Source: Sipunculus nudus
Lineage: Eukaryota; Annelida; Sipuncula; Golfingiida; Sipunculidae
Length of the DNA stretch: 64,000 nucleotides
Reading direction: 5' to 3'
Assembly: GCA_026874595.1 (NCBI GenBank)
Contig: CM049308.1
Coordinates: 19,466,001 to 19,530,000, forward strand
The notes beneath the pieces were generated by a model. That model made no database searches. It was not told where the DNA came from and saw only the letters and a program-made list of their open reading frames with translations. The position numbers were made by a program, and so were the translations under genes. Below, piece after piece: positions 1 through 11,399 of this stretch. Within the stretch, counting starts at the first letter, position 1. Each line of letters begins with the position of its first letter.

Positions 1-705
1 TGAACGTATAGTTTAGTTACAGGTCCTCTTGTACGCACACCCATCTAGACCTCTCTCATAAGAACTAACAACGGTTCGGGTCCCATGCGGATACGCATGC
101 AGACACTGAAGGGACACGTTTTATATAAATCACTTCTCAGTGCGATTTCCAAGACTTTCGACTCTTCGAAATAGCATCATATCAAGCACGTTTTCCTACA
201 CGTTTCCGAACCTATCCTTCATGGTCCGGTTAGCAAGATTGTATAAACAGCCGCACGCCGACCTCACAAATGGACAGACATACCTTTTTGTTCGTGTTTT
301 GGCTGTGTCTGCATCCGCACCTAGTCATGTGGACTGTTTTAACATGTGCGGGCAGGACAAATTAAGACACGTATAATTTGACGATGCCACGAAGTACCCG
401 TTTCAATTTAACAAGCTGGGTATTCTTTTTTTTTCATTTAATAGGAGCCTTAGCTGCCAGGAGAAAATGTGCAATATTTGCAATATGACCTCGGTTTGAT
501 CATGTCCTGTTGGGACCCACAATTCTCCATGCCTCACTGAAAGCCGTGTCCTTGGAAAAGACAGTTTGAGTCCACTGAACGGGAGAGGACAGCGGGTCGG
601 GTGCCCTCAGGTATAAAGGTGATGAGGGTGCTAACACTAACTGCGCAGAATTATTGGGACTACTCTACCATTCACTGAACAGATACTATGGTTGCTTTTT
701 GGTTC

Positions 706-770
706 GCGAAGGTCTCAAATTCGAGATATTCATGAAAAGGGAATTATTGCGAAAATAAAACCATCGCGAA
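706..770 (+). repeat. Dispersed repeat copy 1 (GCGAAGGT..TTCGMGATATTC)
   Basis: This copy shares a diverged core with 5288-5352 in the same orientation: GCGAAGGT, a short spacer, TCAAATTCG, GATATTC, then GCGAA-rich sequence. Both copies give short reading frames that are probably repeat-derived. Confidence 0.5.
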
Positions 771-1484
771 GGCAAATCGAAAGGAAAAAGATTGTTATTA
801 TAAAGATGTCAAATTTTTCAAATTATCTGCCGATAATGAATCTTAATTTTTACTCGAACGCTGTTTACTTTGGTTTCTTTCCGATCAGTACGATTTAACG
901 CACATGTTTTTATAATATAATCGGTTTGTACATTATTGTATGGTGATATCTAGAAAATGGAACCCTCGCGAAACAATAAAAAAATGAAATTCGGAAATTT
1001 TAACCTCTTGAATACGAGGCATGCCACATGTTCAAGATAACTTGACCCAGGAAAAGCAGATATTACGGGAAAATATTTAAATCGACCAACCAACAATTTA
1101 TTTATATTGAAAAAAATCTGAAATCCGCCATCACTAACTGCTGACTTGTTCAAAAATAAATTAAAAAATTACATATGTTTTAGCTCTCTAACTAAATCCG
1201 TTGCCAAATATAATTTTGGTCGATAACTCTACGGAGTTGGTTTTGATACAGGATTTAAATTTTTCACTTAAATTGAATTCTAATGTATTATTTTAAAACA
1301 GAACAATGTAAAACATATATTGTGTGTGATAGCGTATTACTTATATATCGTTATAAACTGTATCTTAACTTATCTTACATTATAGTTGAGATGTAGATGA
1401 TGCCGAAAAAAAGTCCCACAACATGATATCAAACTGAGGGGTATCTGTGTCTCTCGACATTAGGGGCGGATCCAGGATTTAGAA

Positions 1485-1895
1485 AAGGTCTACAAAAGTC
1501 CCCAGGACCGGAAAAAAAGTCCCCGGGGTCTAGGTCTAAAACTTGTTCTGAAACTTTAAAATGGGTGGGGGGGGGGGGACCAACACCGCAGGGCTTATTA
1601 CTAGGTCTGAAAAGTCCCCAGGACTGGAAAAAAGTCCCGGGGGGGGGATGGGACTAACACAGGACGACTTATTACAGTTTCTAAAAAAGTCCCCAGAACC
1701 GAAAAAAGTCCCCAGGGCCCAGGCCTAAAAGCTTGGTCTGAAACCAAGACTAAAATAGGGGGGGGGGGGGGGACTAACACAGGAGGTCTTATTACAAGGT
1801 CTAAAAAAGTCCCCAGGACAGTAAAAGTCCCCAAGTTCCAGTCCTAAAAGCTTGGTTCCGGTTAATGAGGGGGGGGGGGGGGGGGGGGGGTCGGG
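1485..1895. repeat. G-run minisatellite with AAAGTCCCC motif
   Basis: The motif CTAAAAAAGTCCCCAGGAC or close variants recurs near 1490, 1607, 1681 and 1801, giving steps of about 118, 74 and 120 bases. Uninterrupted G tracts of roughly 10-23 bases lie between copies, the longest near 1868-1890. The block begins with GGGGCGGATCCAGGATT, which resembles the ends of inverted-repeat elements elsewhere in the window (38189, 45349). It may therefore be an expanded internal region of such an element. Confidence 0.7.
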
Positions 1896-2465
1896 ACCGG
1901 GTTTTTGAAAATAATGTTAACATGTAGGTATGTATTATACCTTAATTAAACCGATTACAATAACACATCCTATACTTTGTAGTTACTTTATTGGCTTATT
2001 TTAAATTTCAAAGCAATATCACAAAACCGTTTGAGTGTTTTTATTAACCATCTATCACGTATCTTTAATTTTGTTTCTAGATAAATAAAGTGTTTTGCGA
2101 ATATTATTGTGCAGTTTAATAGAAGACCATAAAGAAGTTGCCTGCTCTAACTGAGGATAATGCAGATTTTTATTTATTTATTTTCTTATTTATGTTTCAT
2201 GTATTTTATTTAAATTGTTATAATATTGAAATTTTACCAATACATTAACTATCAGGCATAGTCTAGTTAAGGTTATAAATAGTTCAGTCTCACATTACTT
2301 AAAATGAACTATTTGTTTGGATTTAAAATCAAGGGATATTTTAGCTATTGATGCTGTAGCCCCTACCCCGCTTCCCGCGTTGAGCCGTCCCTACCATATT
2401 TAGTGTTTTAAAAACTACATCCGTCCCCTTTGTGGGATCTAAGTACTAAACGTAAAATGTCCTAC

Positions 2466-2609
2466 CTGTGCCACATTAGTGCGCCGCACGTTCAGAGACC
2501 GCATATGATGATAGACCTTTTCGAGTGAGTTCACCAGTTTCTGTATCTGGCTAATGTGTTCTTGGCTCTCCTCTGGCCTATAAAGTCCATCACGTCCAGT
2601 ATAAGACAT
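2466..2609 (-). CDS. Unrecognised N-terminal coding exon (48 aa), gene B
   Basis: On the minus strand an ATG at 2609 opens 48 codons without a stop and ends exactly at a donor-like CAG|GTAGG at 2466/2465, in phase 0. The peptide starts MSYTGRDGLYRPEESQEH and continues with an amphipathic, probably helical segment (HISQIQKLVNSLEKVYHHM), so a coiled coil is possible. There is no signal peptide or known motif. The gene would continue to the left, probably beyond the window. Its layout matches the exon at 16105-16218: a polar N-terminus of about 10-13 residues, then a heptad-like helix, then a phase-0 GTAGG donor. The two may be related first exons. I do not recognise the family, and the exon call rests on the open frame, composition and donor only. 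Confidence 0.42.
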
Positions 2610-2850
2610 TGCTCTGCTCAGATGTTAGCTTGTTTTAATCCAACACGAAACAGCGCTGGGAATAAATGAGGTCGTAGCATCCCTTGAGATGGGGCGCTCA
2701 TGAAATGACACGGCTGAAGGGGTTGCTCTTTCATTTGGTGCCGGTTCCATTCCACCAGTTTTCAATAGTGAGGCCCAAATAAAATGAGCTTTTATTGATA
2801 CGTCAAAGCGCTGCCTGGTGCTCGGGTCTGAGCTCTTTGTTACCAACACA

Positions 2851-2857
2851 TTTTATA
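2851..2857 (-). promoter_or_regulatory. Possible TATA box for gene B
   Basis: The minus strand reads CCTATAAAATG here, about 242 bases upstream of the ATG at 2609. The motif is common in AT-rich DNA and the spacing implies a long 5' leader, so support is weak. Confidence 0.2.
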
Positions 2858-3589
2858 GGAGGTCATGTATACACTCTTGTTTGTTTGTCTGTCTGTGTAC
2901 AGGATATGTAAAAATAGAAGGAATTAAAAAATACGATTTCAACTGAAATATGTCGAGAGGTGGTATATCCTAAGCCAGGAAGAACCGAGCTTATCCCAAT
3001 CTGTAAGAATATTCAGGTAAAATATGCAGATATGGAGAGGTTTATTGAAATATAGATAGTTATGATGGTGATGATGCTAAAAAGGCAACGCCAAAGAAAG
3101 TTCTGCGAACTCTGGGACCAAAATATTTATTTACCTAGTGAAATAAAATAAGTGGAATTTAGCCAGCCCTCAGGAATAATGCAAACAGGTGGGCGAATTC
3201 AATGAATTATGCAGATGAACCATGCAAAGTTTAATTGATATTAAATGGCCCCTTAATGAATTAAATTTTTTTCCTTGTTAAAGCCGTGATCACACTGGAC
3301 CCGTATTCACCGAGTACGGCATTGAATATCTATATCTTGTTTATTAACTAAAGATGACCCACTGCACCTTTTAAAATAGTCAAGAAAAAGCCCATCCCAC
3401 CGCAGACAGACGTTATCTTTATATTCACGCTCATATTCACGTGTTTATAACATGTGGGATTTTTCTTTGTCCTTATAAGTGCACTGTACATGTACTTTTT
3501 TCGATTAAAAGAGTGTTGACTCCACATATCGGAATATAAAGGTTATTCTATAATAATGATATAGCCTTCTTTAAGGCCACCTGAATGAA

Positions 3590-3778
3590 AGATTTTGATA
3601 TACGCCACTACGTATATAAGAATTATCCAGAAATAATGACCAAAATTTAAAAAATAAAACTGGTGCCGATCGTTGAGGTGCTAACGATATTTCTGCATTT
3701 CTCTCTGACTTGATCTTTAGCGAGACCTCCAGCTTTGAATCCCAACGCCTTTACCACTAGGCCAGGTAGAACCGGTCC
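3590..3778 (-). mobile_element. Degenerate tRNA-derived SINE, family 2, copy 1
   Basis: On the minus strand the head reads CTGGCCTAGTGGTAAAGGC, a good RNA polymerase III A-box (TRGYNNARNNG), with a decayed B-box downstream. The body shares diverged blocks with 6350-6512, notably AATTATCCAGAA and GATCGTTGAGGTGCTAAC (there AATAATCCAGAA and AATCTTTGAGGTTCTGAC). The two copies look like one old tRNA-headed SINE family. It differs from the longer family at 12.6, 33.4, 47.9 and 58.8 kb. Confidence 0.5.
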
Positions 3779-4528
3779 GCAGAGGTAGAAATAAACATAC
3801 ATAGGCCTTAACTGTTTTTTTTCTGCATTTTTTTTCTATTTTCACGAATATTTTTTTTCTCCTGGGGATGTTAAGGGACCCAAGTCCTGCTTAGTTTTGC
3901 AGCTAACTGGTGCACATTGCAGAAACTATAAAATGGCATCTTTTTGCAACTAATGACCATTCATCTTTCGAATGCAGTATATGCTGCTTACCACCATAGG
4001 TTTAATGGTTTTTCTGGACGTCATTATTGACGCATGTACTGTAAAATGTTTGCTTACAGCTTGCAGATAAAAAAAGGTCATATGCATGCGTCACATAGGC
4101 GTTGTAAGCACTTATTTCTCCGCAAATATTATACATGTCATTAATATGCATATCTAAAGGGTAAGCTATAAATTACATAAATTCTACAAAAAGGGTAGCT
4201 GAGTATCTGACTTTAAATAAACAATCTACCGGCCCACCACAGATTTTATTTGTAAGAAAACACGCTTATTCAGTTGTAAGAGATGGCCCTGAAACTAAGG
4301 AGATTATATTAAACTTTTGGAGTAATCTAGATTAAGCCGGTGACTGTCAATTATTTTCTATTTAAATCTTGGCTTATCGCTTGTATATAAGGTGGCTAAA
4401 TGAAAAATAATTACTGATTATCTTTGACTGAATATCACATGACCGGCACATTTTATCTTAGGAATGATATGGAAATACCCATATTTATATAGAATTTTAT
4501 TTATTTATATGACTAAACGTATACATAA

Positions 4529-4531
<3 letters not shown>

Positions 4532-4602
<71 letters not shown>

Positions 4603-4643
4603 GACAGACAAACAGAGAGATAGAGACAGAGAGACAGACAGAA

Positions 4644-4707
<64 letters not shown>
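4532..4707. repeat. Compound GA/GACA microsatellite
   Basis: About 176 bases of (GA)n, then (GACA)n, then (GA)n. The strand is purely polypurine apart from the C of GACA. Open frames on both strands here are artefacts of the repeat. Confidence 0.95.
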
Positions 4708-4709
<2 letters not shown>

Positions 4710-4831
4710 GTAACAAAATAATATGATGCTCGAAATAGCTGAACTTATCTATAAATGTGAGTTTACAATATAGAACGTGTTGGTGTGTGACTGCCATAAG
4801 TACTGCTATAGTCATTTGGAACACCATTTCT

Positions 4832-4854
4832 CCCCCCCCCCCCCCCCCCCCCCC
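4832..4854. repeat. C homopolymer
   Basis: An uninterrupted run of about 23 C bases follows ATTTCTCC. Similar G or C runs occur near 7291, 31231, 31553, 37861, 37927, 38217, 40461, 51536, 51566 and 53429, mostly at edges of inverted-repeat elements. Confidence 0.9.
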
Positions 4855-5287
4855 TCTTGAATATGCCCCCGCATATTCACTATACTGGCTCTCCTTAGCA
4901 CTTTTGGAATTCTGAACATGTCACTTGACTCTCTCGGCGATCCCAAAACCCACCTCGTAAGAACTGTATGACGTGGACTTAATGTTCAGTATTGTTCTCT
5001 GAGTTTAAAGGCTCCGTGTGCCTGGGTTCCCCCTCTTTTACTCCCAACAATCAGGACATGCAATAAATGTAACCTTTCACGCACTGGTAATCTTACACAT
5101 ATACTTTAGGGCCATTCTTTTATCGAGTATACATTGTTGCCATCTCTAGGCAAACACTTGGTTTCTTTCTTAACATGTTGCAGTATTCCAAAACGAAGTG
5201 AATAGGTCACCAAGGGACAGTGGATAACATTCATACATTGGGATAAAAGTGTTGTCACTCATCTTCTTCAAAATACTTTTATTGTCT

Positions 5288-5352
5288 GCGAAGGTTTCAA
5301 ATTCGCGATATTCGGGAAATGGAAAATGTGCGAAAAAAAACGATTCGTGAAT
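5288..5352 (+). repeat. Dispersed repeat copy 2 (GCGAAGGT..TTCGCGATATTC)
   Basis: Second copy of the block at 706-770, in the same orientation. It is continuous with a frame on the opposite strand that has no gene-like features. Confidence 0.5.
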
Positions 5353-5984
5353 ATTAAAACGACACATCTACACGGGTGACCAGTAATTTATTTTGTATTA
5401 AACCTCTTTTTCATCCCATGTTTATTATCAATGCCTTTAGATTCCAAAGGAAAAATATTGAATAAATAATATATAACATAACATAAATATGTGCAGAGCT
5501 TTTATGTTATCCGTATATCAAACATGTCTATCATAATTAAAATTATTAATATTAATTTATATTATTTGCCAATAAGGAAAAATCATTTCCACATATTTGA
5601 TTTCCCCCTGGGTCAAATTCATAAGATATCGCACCTATACCGAGTATGCATCGAAAATGCATCGCATGGTGAATCATGGTGTTTGCCTGTTTTTCTGACA
5701 TGAAGAATGGTTCGCCTTGAGCTAACACGGAAAACTTTAGTTTGTCCTGACCTACAGACCAGAACAGTGCCAGGTTGTTTTTTTTTGCCGTCTTGGACCT
5801 CTGTCTATTTGTCGACTGAATGTAGTATCTCGCAAAATATATATTATTAATGTAATTCAAATTTCGTGTTGATTAAAGTTCGACAGTATAAACATCCGGT
5901 GTCTGCGGTGTTATGCCCTCTTCCATTACTGTAATAGGTTTTGAAGGTTAAATTAAATTCTAATGAAGATCTCTGTTAACCCCC

Positions 5985-6235
5985 GATGTTGGAGAAGATA
6001 TACACGTTTTCCCATACTCTACTTTGCTCTTCTTATAGTCCTAATAATATTTTGGTGTTGTACATATTGCATTATTTTTTTTTCTAAAAAAAGCATATAT
6101 TTTATAATAATTTTATTTCAGGCGTTTATAGTTTAAAAATTTTTTTTTTTCTCCAACCACCATCTTAAAATGCAGGGCTTAGGCAAATATCACATTTTTT
6201 TTTAAGAATTTGGCTGATAATAAGTTTTTTTTAAG
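5985..6235 (+). repeat. Direct repeat, left copy (about 250 bp)
   Basis: This block and 6760-7000 align throughout with substitutions and small indels. Shared landmarks include CATACTCTA, AATAATATTTTG, ATAATTTTATTTCAGGCGTT, CTCCAACCACCA, GACTTAGGC/GGCTTAGGC and AAGAATTTGGCT. The order is the same and the offset is about 770 bases, so this is an old local duplication or two insertions of one element. Confidence 0.75.
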
Positions 6236-6349
6236 GATAGGTCCATGGTCTCCTGGTGGCACTGTCTATTGAATGAGGATAATTGTTACGTTTAGCATAC
6301 ATTTAGACTGATATGTTAATATCAAGCCTTCTGGATTTCAGGTCTTATA

Positions 6350-6512
6350 TACATGCACGGGGTTAAGAATAATCCAGAAGTTAAAACCTGTCGTTTTGAC
6401 TAAAGAGCCAATCTTTGAGGTTCTGACAAGATGTTACCATAATGTCATGGAACCAACGCGGGGCTTGAACTAGAAACCACCAGCTTCACGACTGGGCAAC
6501 GTTATATCCCTG
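6350..6512 (-). mobile_element. Degenerate tRNA-derived SINE, family 2, copy 2
   Basis: On the minus strand a tRNA-like head (TTGCCCAGTCGTGAAGC) is followed by a B-box-like AGTTCAAGCCC and then the body shared with 3590-3778. Divergence between the copies suggests age. I see no cloverleaf good enough to call a functional tRNA. Confidence 0.5.
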
Positions 6513-6759
6513 CATGTACATGACGCTTGTTTCGGATCATCACTAATAATAAATCGCACAACTGCCTTCTCTGCCGCTGAGATGTCGTCATATGTCCTCA
6601 TCAACGTCCGTTAGTGTTTCAGTGTATATGCATCCTTGATCACGGACTCCGCAAGTGGTGTCGTATAAATCTACACAAATATTTGCAAAAAATAAATGTG
6701 TATTATCTCACGCTATTAGTTCATTTTGGCTTAGTTTTCCAGCAAACGTTTCCGGCACA

Positions 6760-7000
6760 CGGAGAATATATTCATAATTTCCTATACTCTAATTTGCTCC
6801 CTCTATAGTGTTAATAATATTTTGTTGATGAACATATTGTACCATTTTAAAAATTAAAAACCACTCGCATATTTTTTCATAATAATTTTATTTCAGGCGT
6901 TATATAGTTTTCAAAATACTTTTTTGCTCCAACCACCAACTGAAAATGGAGGACTTAGGCTAATATCACATATTTTAAAGAATTTGGCTAGAGCCGGAGA
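6760..7000 (+). repeat. Direct repeat, right copy (about 240 bp)
   Basis: Partner of 5985-6235. The intervening 520 bases are not part of the repeat and include the SINE at 6350-6512. Confidence 0.75.
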
Positions 7001-7683
7001 TATGTTTTTCTAATGTTTAACAACAGTTGAATTTCATGGAGCGCCACCTTGTGTTCAGTAAGGGAACTATCCGAACAAATTTGCTGTAAAGACACAGTGA
7101 CTGTGCAATCATGATTTGTTTGTATCGTCAGTGCAGAGTTCACAATACATAACACTCATGTCCCGTGACTGCCACAAACTATTTACTTTACCCAGCAAGG
7201 GCATCAAAATAGTTCCTTTCATTTACGTATCATGTTACTGGGACAAATTCAGGGACGTATAGGCAGGGGGTGCGGCAGGGGGGCAACGACCGCCCCCCCC
7301 CCCCAATTATTCCGGACACTAGTTATCTGCTTGGGAAAATTCCACGAGAAAGTGATTATAAAACATGGAAAATGGGCGATGTATTATTAGGTAAGTTCCA
7401 TCATTTATTTTTCCACTCACAACAAGCTAGATGTAGAAAGAAATCTATTACGGAAAATTATTTCTGAACTTGTCCTGACATTACTAAGGAACTTCATTTT
7501 ATTGATTCATACATTCCGCACAAACCATCATCCGGTTAAATTGTCACTAACTGGCACTCATTCACGCTTTTTGAATTTTCAGATATGCATTGGCAGCGGT
7601 TTCTCTTTTTTCAATACTTAAATTGCTCCAAGGATACTGTATATGCGAATATGTGCACATGTATATTTGTTATATGTATAGGC

Positions 7684-7684
<1 letters not shown>

Positions 7685-7725
<41 letters not shown>
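7685..7725. repeat. (TA)n microsatellite
   Basis: About 20 TA units, flanked by GGCG and CCATGTGTGTGC. Confidence 0.95.
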
Positions 7726-7727
<2 letters not shown>

Positions 7728-8295
7728 ATGTGTGTGCATGTGTGTTCGATCCGTCTCTAACAGTCAATACGTGTTTCATTACAAACATGGAAGTTATGTT
7801 GTCCGCCTTGCCTTTTTGTTTGCTAGCTCGTTTTAACAGAATACTTACTCATAAGTGCTACACTGATTTTCACAAAACCTTGCAGAGGGTTATGAAATGG
7901 GCCAGATCAGAGGTGCATTTTGGATAATATGTGTATTATGGCAGTCATTTTACCTCATAACAGTAATTTACCGATTGCTACTTATCGCTATCTGTAAAAT
8001 GCCAGTAGATATATCATATTATTACAGTATGTAAATATACTAGCTAATGTACCTTTTAAGGGGAGGGGCATAATTGATGTTAGGAATGTTGTGCATGTAA
8101 TGAAAATAAGGGGCGATTTTATATTTTAAGGGATTTATCTTGAGTGGGCCTATCTTCATGAGGTAAGGATCTATCGAGTACACTATATTTGATGTTCTTG
8201 GTAGCCCGTGCATGTAAGAATATGCACATTTGCAGGAGATCTCTAGAGCAGGCAACGTAGAACTATCCACGTGAAATGGCTTGGTCAGTGATGCT

Positions 8296-8460
8296 GCCTC
8301 CACCATTGAGGGTATGCGATCATTCCTGTTCGTGTGTGTGTGTGTGTTTGTTCATAACCCATTTAATCTAAAATGGAATCTCGTGAAATTTTCAGGGGAT
8401 TTCGGGTATGGGCGAAGGAAGAATCGAGTAGATTATTGTGTTGATCCAGCATCTTAGATG
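8296..8460 (+). mobile_element. GCCTCC-ended repeat element, 5' half
   Basis: It begins GCCTCCACCATTGAGGGTATG, continues through CATTCCTGTTCGTGTGTGTG and ends with a segment containing AATCTCGTGAAATTTTCAGG. It matches the complete copy at 17312-17590 over its first part only and has no recognisable right terminus. It is probably a truncated non-autonomous element. Confidence 0.6.
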
Positions 8461-9199
8461 GATGCTTGGCTGTCATCAAGGATTATTCACAAATGTACAG
8501 TCGAGCGCCCAGCAGTTTTCATTTCTCAACCCAAACGGCAGCAATCCATTTTCGACGAATTTTGACCGGTTACACAGATATTTAATCGCGTTGTACTTAT
8601 AAACGATAGACTAAATAAGGCGGATATAAAAGATGAATTACATGTATATTTTGAGGCTAGAGGCTATTTTTAAAGCAAGAAAAAGGGCCATACTAACAAC
8701 AAGTGCTATACGGCGTGGCAATTTAGGGTGACACTTCGTAAGTTCGTAACTAGCAACTTTGTCCCCATACAACATTGTATCGTGTGTTTGTTTATGTTCG
8801 TAAGACTTTAAGTAAATAATCTTAATCACATTATAAAACAAAAAAAAAGGCAAATGCTAAATCATACATATAATTTGACTCATTTATAAGAGGCACAAGA
8901 GTGACATCTGCTGGGATACAAAATGTTTGGGGTACGAAGTGACAGGGTCGAAAGTGATATGGGTACGAAATGTCTTGAATTTTTGCTGCGAATTTCGGTC
9001 TTATGGTAGTATGGTTGTTTTTGATGGTAATATGTACGAATCTCTTTCATAACCATGCAGCCGTCAAAATGGACCTTCCGATCTTTGCCGATTGCAGTTC
9101 CGTGGTAACTTCTACGCAATTTAGAAACACCCAAAATCGCTCAAAATGATGTTAATTAATCATGATTTATTCTCATCAGGAACAATAACCCTTAAAATC

Positions 9200-9290
9200 A
9201 GGTATGACACAGTGTCATACGCATCGAAGTTTCGGCGAACATAGGGGACAAAAAGATGGACCAACTTCCTTTTATAAGTGTTACATGTGT
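9200..9290 (+). repeat. Dispersed repeat with ATGACACAGTGTCAT near-palindrome, copy 1
   Basis: This block shares ATGACACAGTGTCATACGCA, then TTTC..AGAACATTGAGGACAAA-like and CCTTTTACAAGT-like sequence with 27636-27720, in the same orientation. The core is an odd-length near-perfect palindrome. No coding potential is supported. Confidence 0.65.
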
Positions 9291-10582
9291 CAGACAGAAA
9301 ATTTCAATTTTCCTCAGATAATCAGGGGACGAATGAAATAAAACGCGTGTCGGAAGATAAGCTTTTCCGTTACTTCCGGTAAACTTTTCCCGTTACTTAC
9401 GGTAAACTCTTTTAAAGTGAAGGTAAAAGGCGTCACCATGAATTTTAAGATAAACCGTTTTCTTTCAAACTTGACAGTCCTCTCCACCTTACTCTAAATA
9501 TGCAGACCACCCTGCTGTAAAGTACTTTAAGATGTCAATAACAGTCATCGTCTTGGTAAGTAAAAGAAAACCATGCCTTTTTTATTTTTAAGGTTCCAAT
9601 ATGGCGCCCGGCCAGCTTCATTACTCCACCGTATACTCAAAGCTCTATGGTTGGGCTGTTATATATGTTATCCATGAGCCATATGAAGACTAAACTCGAG
9701 GTTGGCGTGGATCTGGGTTAAATAGCGAATCTAGTTTAGGAATCTTGTCTCTTGGCGGAGGGATGTGCTTACTGTGTGCCACTTTAGTGAAAACTGTGAT
9801 GATGAATTCATACACTATTTTGCCGCACACAGAGAATCATCGGAACGTTACATGCCTCGCCTATTTACCTGTGACTATATTCCAATCATGTATCATATTT
9901 GCGTGAATGCTTGTGACATCTGCATGTCACAACTGAGTGACAGGTGAATAATTCTCTCTCACAATAGGACTCATAGCTAACCTTTAATTTATCGGTGTAA
10001 TATATACTGCATAGAAAACTAAACATTGCCAAGACAAAAAAAAAAAAAAAAGGTTTGGTTCTCAGGCACCTTTTTTCATAAATCAATGCGGGCCGGTGGT
10101 TTTTTCATTTTTATTTTTTTGTATTTTTCGAAAAAAATGTCAAGTGATAAGGGAAAAGCATGATAATTACAGATTTATTTTGCTGAACAAGTAAAAGCAC
10201 TACATAACAAGTGAAATTTTATCAAAACTGTCTGATTTAATCTTCTTGAAAGAAATGTCCGAGCGGCTGGAGCTCAAAATTGGCAAGTCTCTATTGAAAA
10301 TCAAAATAAAATTTTTTGATGCGGGGGTTTAAAATTGACGCGAGCGGTGCCCCAGAACCATACTTTTTATTTTTGTTTGCCCAAGACTTGTAGTTGCCTT
10401 TTTGTGAAGATGTTGAAAATATTAAAGTTAGCATATAGGAAGTTATCTTTTCCTTCTTTGGATTTCTCATTTATATTGACTTATCCGGAGCGGAATTGGG
10501 ATCTTAGAAAAGAGGGTGACTCATCACCCTGGTACAGAAAACTAAATGTGCCGGGAGGGCTTGTAGGGCCAATAAATAACTC

Positions 10583-11089
10583 CAGTGATGTAGGTCAAGT
10601 GAGTCCACTTTTTTTAGGGACTCGGACTTGGACTTGGACTCAAGGGTCTTGAACTTGAACCTGTACTCGGACTCGGAGGTAAGGACTCGAGATATCAGGC
10701 CGAGCCGATCTCGAGTCCAACAGAAATAAAACTCTGTCTCTTACTATAAAGGTTAAGGTGTGCGTAGTACAAATAGAACATTACAAAATAATAACACTAT
10801 ACATACCACGCTTTGCTCAGCATCGAGAGCCATAAATGTAATTAACCATTATAGTAAAAGCATCTGTGAACTTACTTCAAAATATACATGATCATAATCT
10901 TCTATAAATTTCCATTTGAATTTTTTTTTTAGGATTTGTCCAGGACTCAAACTCGGGCTTGGACCCGGGTTCCAAAGTGGCATGGACTCGAAGATAGTGG
11001 ACTTGGACACGAACCTCAAGGACTCGGATTTTGGTTCGATAAGCCAGGTGCACTCGGACTCGGGTGGTGTTGATTCGGCTACATCACTG
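10583..11089 (+). mobile_element. 507-bp inverted-repeat element rich in GACTCGG
   Basis: It starts CAGTGATGTAG and ends CTACATCACTG, a perfect 11-bp terminal inverted repeat of CAGNG type, typical of hAT-like ends. Both subterminal regions are full of GACTCGG/GACTTGG motifs in the same orientation, and the centre is AT-rich. The 8-base flanks do not match, so the target duplication has decayed. A second, reverse-oriented copy lies at 33164-34055. It has no coding capacity, so it is a non-autonomous element. Confidence 0.75.
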
Positions 11090-11284
11090 CATAAAGTTCT
11101 CTAATGAGGAAGTAAAGTGGAGAAAACGGCACCAGAGGCAAAATCCGGCTTTTAGGTGTATAGAATTCTATTTTCCCGATTATTTTCGCTGAAACAGAGG
11201 GGTTTCGTCCTGGTTATACTTGTTACACTATCTTAGCTATCACCTCTATCGCTGCTGAAGAAGTCTCAGAACTTATATACTTAC

Positions 11285-11399
11285 GAGCAGCATCTATTCC
11301 CTTGTAAGTAGAAAGGACATTCTGATAGTTTTCGGTAGTTATTCTCGAGAGTTTACTGGGCGCAATATCCTTTGGAAATGTCGGGGAGGGAATTTGCCT
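11285..11399 (-). CDS. Possible internal coding exon (38 aa), perhaps gene A exon 2
   Basis: On the minus strand this segment reads RQIPSPTFPKDIAPSKLSRI followed by TTENYQNVLSTYKGIDAA, and ends at a consensus donor C|GTAAGTA in phase 1. The acceptor is chosen at GTAAG|AGG because an in-frame TGA lies just upstream at 11406-11408. This start gives phase 0, which would match the phase-0 donor of the exon at 16105. The acceptor's pyrimidine tract is poor and the intron would be about 4.7 kb. The composition looks coding, but I do not recognise the product. It could instead be an exon of another gene or a chance frame. Confidence 0.35.

Larger units (their letters stand above)
1..2465. other. Left-edge intergenic or intronic sequence, repeats only
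   Basis: I see no convincing exon here. Short open frames on both strands lack splice context and overlap low-complexity DNA. The stretch holds a dispersed repeat at about 706-770, whose core (GCGAAGGT, then TCAAATTCG, then GATATTC) recurs at 5288-5352, and a G-rich minisatellite at 1485-1895. The rest is AT-rich with nothing recognisable. If the minus-strand exon at 2466-2609 is real, this stretch would be the start of its first intron. Confidence 0.5.
2860..11284. other. Gene-free repeat-rich stretch
   Basis: I find no supported exon between the gene B exon and the possible exon at 11285. The stretch contains a GA/GACA microsatellite, two copies of one tRNA-related SINE, a 250-bp direct-repeat pair, a TA tract, half of a GCCTCC-ended element, one copy of an ACAC/GTGT near-palindrome repeat and a GACTC-rich inverted-repeat element. 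Each is listed separately. Confidence 0.5.

Noticed and set aside
4464-4827. Arg/Glu- and Leu/Ser-repeat frames on both strands
   Set aside because: They are translations of the GA/GACA microsatellite.
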